From NCBI GenBank assembly GCA_030280995.1, contig JASXTE010000008.1, positions 5,103,001 to 5,167,000 of the forward strand: DNA of 64,000 bases. The letters are read 5' to 3'. The position numbers and the translations under genes are program-made. Position 1 is the first letter of the stretch; each line of letters opens with the position of its first letter. Source of the stretch: Hemileia vastatrix (lineage: Eukaryota; Basidiomycota; Pucciniomycetes; Pucciniales; Zaghouaniaceae). The notes beneath the pieces were generated by a model. That model had not been told where the DNA came from and did no database searches. It saw nothing but the letters and a program-made list of their open reading frames with translations. Below, in pieces: positions 59,905 through 64,000 of this stretch.

Positions 59905-60985
59905 ATGAAAAAAAAACTTTTTCTGATGAGAAGAGAGTTTCATAATGAAAAAGATAAATTAATTCAAATGAAAAAATGGTGTCAAGCATACTTTGAACAT
60001 ATAGAAAATCTGAATTTTTATAAAACTTTAATATGTAAGAAAAAAGTTTATCCAAAATTATTACCTGAAAAAATCAAGAATTGAACTAGTATTGAAAAGG
60101 ATATTGTTGTTGCTGTTGTGAGTAGTGGTTACAAATCTCAATTTATTCCAGAGGTCATTCATTTGATGGAGTTCAAGATGAAGATTTCAAGAGTTTCTCA
60201 GACCTTATATCAGATTTATATCAGATGGCATTATTTTGACAACATTTGAAAAATAAAAATATGTTAGGAGGTATTATGATTTGTCTTGGATGGAGACCTG
60301 GCTATGAAAAGAGAAAATCTCTTGGTAAGAGTTTTTCTTGATTTACTTTAATGAAATATATTTTCTTACTCTAATAATAGGTATTTATTGTTTAATTAAA
60401 AATATAAGCTCTGGTGAAATGAAGGACAATTTAGAAAGATGGAAAATTTTAGAATCATTCAATACATTTTTGGCTAATGAATTAAAAAAACTATGTAATC
60501 ATACTTTTGAATCTAATAATGAACTAGCTATGAAAGCAGGATTACTGAATCAGAGAGATATGGTTTTTATTGAACTAGAATATGATTATATCTTTTCTTC
60601 TAATGCTATTATTAACTTTGAAGGATTATGTAACAAAATTCATGTGACAAAAAAAATTTTAATTTTCTCACATTTGGTTATTTCTGTTATATCAATCCCA
60701 TACCTGGTCATCTGATTCCTTCACCTGCTTTAGTCAGAGAACATGGATTATACTTTCCATATCATAAATGTATTATTGAATTTGGATTATTGAATACAGT
60801 TGTGAAAGAAATTTTGAATTAATCTTAAGATAATCATTTAAAAACACAAGCACCTCCAAGATTAAAATCTTTTAAAAATTTTGCAAATTTTGAGTGTTCT
60901 TTTCAGATCTACCAAAGTTTGAAAAATAGGGTAAATAAAGTCAGATATGAATGATCAATGAAAAATAAATCATTAGGGAGGGAGT
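59905..60985 (+). pseudogene. Decayed intron-containing gene, TET/JBP-like dioxygenase (tentative)
   Basis: Pieces: 59905-60246 (MKKKLFLMRREFHNEKDKLI; one TGA at 60082), then 60261-60324 in a second frame (MLGGIMICLGWRPGYEKRKS), an intron 60325-60380 (GTAAGA...AATAG, 56 nt), the exon to about 60640 (IYCLIKNISSGEMKDNLERW; FLANELKKL), a frameshift in an A-run, and the end (FGYFCYINPIPGHLIPSPAL; REHGLYFPYHKCIIEFGLL; then KSFKNFANFECSFQIYQSLK). The order GWRPGYE, NKxHx, a GYFxxINxxxGxLI strand, HGxxFPxxKxxIxFG and a tail of that kind resembles the basidiomycete TET/JBP-like 2-oxoglutarate/Fe(II) dioxygenases as I remember them. The metal Asp of HxD would be Thr here. Recognition is by eye; it could be another lineage-specific family. 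Confidence 0.4.
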
Positions 60986-61480
60986 CTAAATATGTTAAAT
61001 GAAGTCTTCAAAAGATTCATTTTTATTTCTTAAAAGTATAATTAATCAGTCATTAAAGGTAATCATCAAGTTTAAGTAATTCACTATTGGGCCTTTCTGC
61101 TGTATAAAGCAACACAGTGGAAAAAATCTGTGCACTAGATTTCTGGTGTATTTTTTTGCTTCATGCATGGATTCTGCCTGTGATTCTGGTCATAAACCTG
61201 TCCCTGGTTTCCCTACTCTCCTCTGACTTTCCTTTCCCTCTTCTAACTGTTCTTCCTTTATATCTTTTCACCTATTTCTTCCTTCCATATTCCTTGACTT
61301 CTCTTACCCAAAATACTCTCCCCTCTCACTTACCTCCACTAACTTCTCCTTCCTGTGCCTCCACATACCTTATCTTTCATCTCTCTTGCCTCACTTCCCC
61401 TTACTCATTGGGATTCCTAACTTTGTAAGGACTAAATTCCAAGTCTCCTACTTCTCAATCATTTTTTGGCCCTTCAATTA
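60986..61480. other. Non-coding, pyrimidine-rich stretch
   Basis: 61190-61410 is mostly C/T (CTCCTCTGACTTTCCTTTCCC-like). The apparent 103-codon frame is low-complexity Leu/Ser/Pro and not supported as a gene. Confidence 0.5.
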
Positions 61481-61814
61481 AGGTAAGTCTTTTTTTCCTA
61501 CCATTTCCTTATGTTTCCCACCCCAAAAATCTGTTTTATCCTGGAAATGAATGTGCATATGAATTTTATTAATAGGTATTTGGTAAATTGTTTCAAAAGC
61601 TTTTAAACACACATTCACTACCATGCACAATTGAATAGTAGGATAAGATACATATTTCAATAATAAAGTAAGTACTGGCTCAAAGGGGCCAAAAATAAGT
61701 AAAAGTTCTTCATTTCTTCAATGAAATATAATTAAATAGTAAGAATTTCAAGTAATTGAGTGCAAATAATACACTATGGATCAATACTTCATGTTCTTAC
61801 TGATCAAAAGTGCT
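61481..61814. other. Unassigned AT-rich DNA
   Basis: No feature seen. Confidence 0.3.
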
Positions 61815-62300
61815 AGGGAGATGAAAGGGAGGTGAGAAAAAAAGAGGGGACTGGTGGGGAGGTGGTGGGTAGATTCACAATGTGGTAGGAAGATCTGAAG
61901 AGTGGTAGAAGATCTTACAGAGCTGGATTGGAGATGAGAAAGATGGCAGGTATATTTGGGGAGTAGTAAGGGATGGTAGGGATCTGGAGAGGAGGTGATT
62001 GAGGTGTCAGGGAGAGCTGGGATATAGTAGGGAGTAATATAGATTTGGAGAAGAGGTGTGAAAGTTATCAGCGAGTGCTGTGGTGTGGTAGGGGGTGGTA
62101 AGGAGCTGGGGGGGAGGTGAGATAGGTTTCAGGGAGTGGTAGGGAGCTGGAGGGTAGGTGATAAGGGCTTTAGGGAGTTCTGTGGTGTGGTAGGGATTAA
62201 TAGGGATCTGAAGGGGAGGTGAAGAAGGTTTTAGGGAGTTTTAGGGAGCTAGAGGGGAGGTGAGAAAGGTTTCAGGTTGTGCTGGGGTTTGGTAGCAAGA
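61815..62300. repeat. G-rich minisatellite, ~60-75-bp units
   Basis: Repeats of GGTGTGGTAGGGA, TAGGGAGCTGGAGGGGAGGTG and GAGAAAGGTTTCAGGGAGT; about seven diverged units. Similar in style to 47084-47463 but not the same unit. Confidence 0.7.
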
Positions 62301-62523
62301 CATAGAATTTATATCTATAATAATTATATCATGCCTAATAGACTGAAGGGAAATGCAAATCATCTGAGTTTCTTTCTGAATAGTCATTAGGCATGAAAAA
62401 ACTAGCCACTTAACATATTATCAGAATTTCATACAAGGTTAAATAAGTGAAGAGAAGAAAAAGAAACAGGAGGTAGTGAAAGGGAAGAAAGGCTTAGGGA
62501 TGGGGAGATAAAATAAGGGTATG
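62301..62523. other. Unassigned AT/purine-rich DNA
   Basis: No feature seen. Confidence 0.3.
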
Positions 62524-63747
62524 TGTTAGTGGATTGTCTAGAAGAAGGAAGAATAAGATGCAGAGGTAAAAGAAGAAGAAGAAGAACTGAAATTACAACT
62601 AACAAAAATAAAAGGATATCAAGAAAAACTAAGAATAGTCAAAAAAAAATTAATAACTTTTTGACATAAGGGTTTATTTAATTCAAGTAAGTAATAAATT
62701 TTTCTCTCTACTTTAACAAAACAAATATATGAAACTTGAACTGCTCTTAAAGTAACCTTGTATCTAGATATAGTTCTTAATCATAATAGTATATAAAAAC
62801 ACTGTAATAAAATTGATAGAACAATATGTAAAGATGTAAAAAAATTGTTATTTTATAAATTGTAAGTTAATGTAAGTAATGTGGATTAAAAGGTGAGAAA
62901 ACAAAGCCTTTATATAGGTAAATGAGGCCCTTTGAGATTTTGCTAAGGGTACATACAAAATAAAAGAAAGGAAACAAATAAAATGAATTGTAACAAGGAA
63001 AGTAAGGGTGGCTATGTAACTATTTGCTAAAACAGAATAAAAGAAACCCCATTTATCCTCCCTTTAAACTCTGTAAGAATTTAATAGTCTAACTAGGATA
63101 CTGATTTGGTAAACAAAAGAAAATTTTAACTATATTAATTACAAAACACATTACATTTTTGTCATATTGTATTAAATTGGAGTTTTAGTGAAAGATAATA
63201 TATTATACTATTTTTGACGTACAACTTTTAAAACTTAGTTAATATAGTTTAAAACAATATTAAGTAAGTAAGATCAACTCTTTTTACTAGTATAATAATT
63301 ATTGAAATTTAAACAAGTGATTATTTTAATAAAATAATTATGTTATTAAAATAATCAAGTGAAATTTTTACCTGTTTTAATTTTATTTATTTATTTATTG
63401 ATTTGTTGACCCCATTTTGATTACAAAGAGTTTTCAATGAATTTTTATTTTAAATTATTTTATTTTTATGATTTAATATATATAATCAAATAATTAACTA
63501 ATTACATTATAAGTTGATGTTATTACTTATAATAATTTATGATTAATTAATTATCAATTTATAATCATTAAGTACATAAAAATATGTCAACCTTTTAATA
63601 GAATATATTTATATACTTTATGTAAATTTCTATACAGTATATATAATAATAAAATTAATATAACAATTTAATTAAAAATATGTTTATATAATTTTATTTT
63701 AATATAATATTTAATTTGTATATATTTAAATTCAATTTGTCTCTTAT
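62524..63747 (-). repeat. Minus-strand LTR of the same superfamily (LTR E), incomplete
   Basis: Minus strand ends CTTCTTCTAGACAATCCACTAACA at 62524, with CTATATAAAGGC near 62910 as TATA region. U3 extends to the right for ~0.8 kb, to where another LTR starts at 63748. The U3 start (TGTCAGCC on the minus strand) is not seen in the window. Confidence 0.55.
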
Positions 63748-64000
63748 TGTCAGCCAGGCTACTAGACTTACCTGGTCAAATAATTAATTATTTTACTGAG
63801 GTGAAGCCACGCCTTTTTTTGAATTCTTATTAATAATTAATTATTTAATATTTACTTATGTATTACTTACAACTAACTAAGCTAATTATATTAAGTAGTG
63901 TAAATAATTAATTTAAGTAAGTGTCTTATACATTTTTTACTCCCTAACACCGTGCTCAATAATGGAGTTGATTGGGAATAAAAATTAATATTAAAACTAT
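63748..64000 (+). repeat. Gy-3-type LTR start, plus strand, runs off the window
   Basis: TGTCAGCCAGGCTACTAGAC followed by TTACCTGGTCAAATAATTAA. The same family as the LTR start at 59699, in the opposite orientation, with the same hairpin after the terminus. Confidence 0.75.

Noticed and set aside
61117..61428. 103-codon hydrophobic ORF
   Set aside because: Pyrimidine-rich low-complexity DNA; no start context, no domain, no splice support.

Overview
The window is AT-rich eukaryotic, most likely fungal, repeat DNA. The Ty3/gypsy chromoviruses, the RepHel Helitron, the short (55-58 nt) introns and a TET/JBP-like dioxygenase relic fit a TE-bloated basidiomycete such as a rust, but this is inferred from family habits and not from a host gene. 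I see no intact host gene, rRNA, tRNA, CRISPR or prokaryotic operon. Nearly everything is a mobile element, often inserted in another, and target-site duplications (TSDs) read directly from the sequence give the order of insertion.

Layout. An old gypsy element (Gy-0) occupies 3-365, 9560-10435 and 20905-about 21520. It was split first by Gy-1 (366-9554, TSD AACAC) and again by a 10.5-kb CACTA-like DNA transposon (10436-20904, TSD ATT). Its reading frame resumes across both junctions. 21.5-27.9 kb holds copia-like remains, a 250-bp MITE with the same kind of ends as the large transposon, a ~890-bp direct repeat that is probably a pair of LTRs, and an unrecognised decayed ORF. 28.0-41.1 kb is a ~66-bp minisatellite next to a decayed minus-strand Helitron (41.18-45.99 kb). 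It is interrupted by a solo LTR that itself contains two more solo LTRs, and by a second, inverted copy of the CACTA-like transposon (30916-40825, TSD GAT). 46.0-47.5 kb is simple and tandem repeats. A minus-strand gypsy relative, Gy-3, runs from its LTR start at 59699 to about 47.5 kb and contains Gy-2 (50078-59258, TSD AGAGA), the sister of Gy-1. 59.9-61.0 kb is a decayed intron-containing gene resembling TET/JBP dioxygenases. 61.1-64.0 kb has pyrimidine- and purine-rich repeats and further LTRs.

Most interesting points. (1) Each CACTA-like transposon carries, in place of a transposase, an ordered array of 11 or 12 units of about 608 bp, each with a 38-bp near-perfect palindrome alternating with a second, weaker palindrome. 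The array has been moved as cargo. (2) The gypsy family has an extra upstream ORF for a coiled-coil, basic-tailed protein. It is readable only if a 55-58-nt intron is removed, and its stop overlaps the Gag-Pol start as ATGGTAA. Intron position, phase and overlap are shared by three copies, one of them strongly diverged. (3) Leader repeats and a terminal hairpin in the LTRs are shared between gypsy families whose interiors differ.
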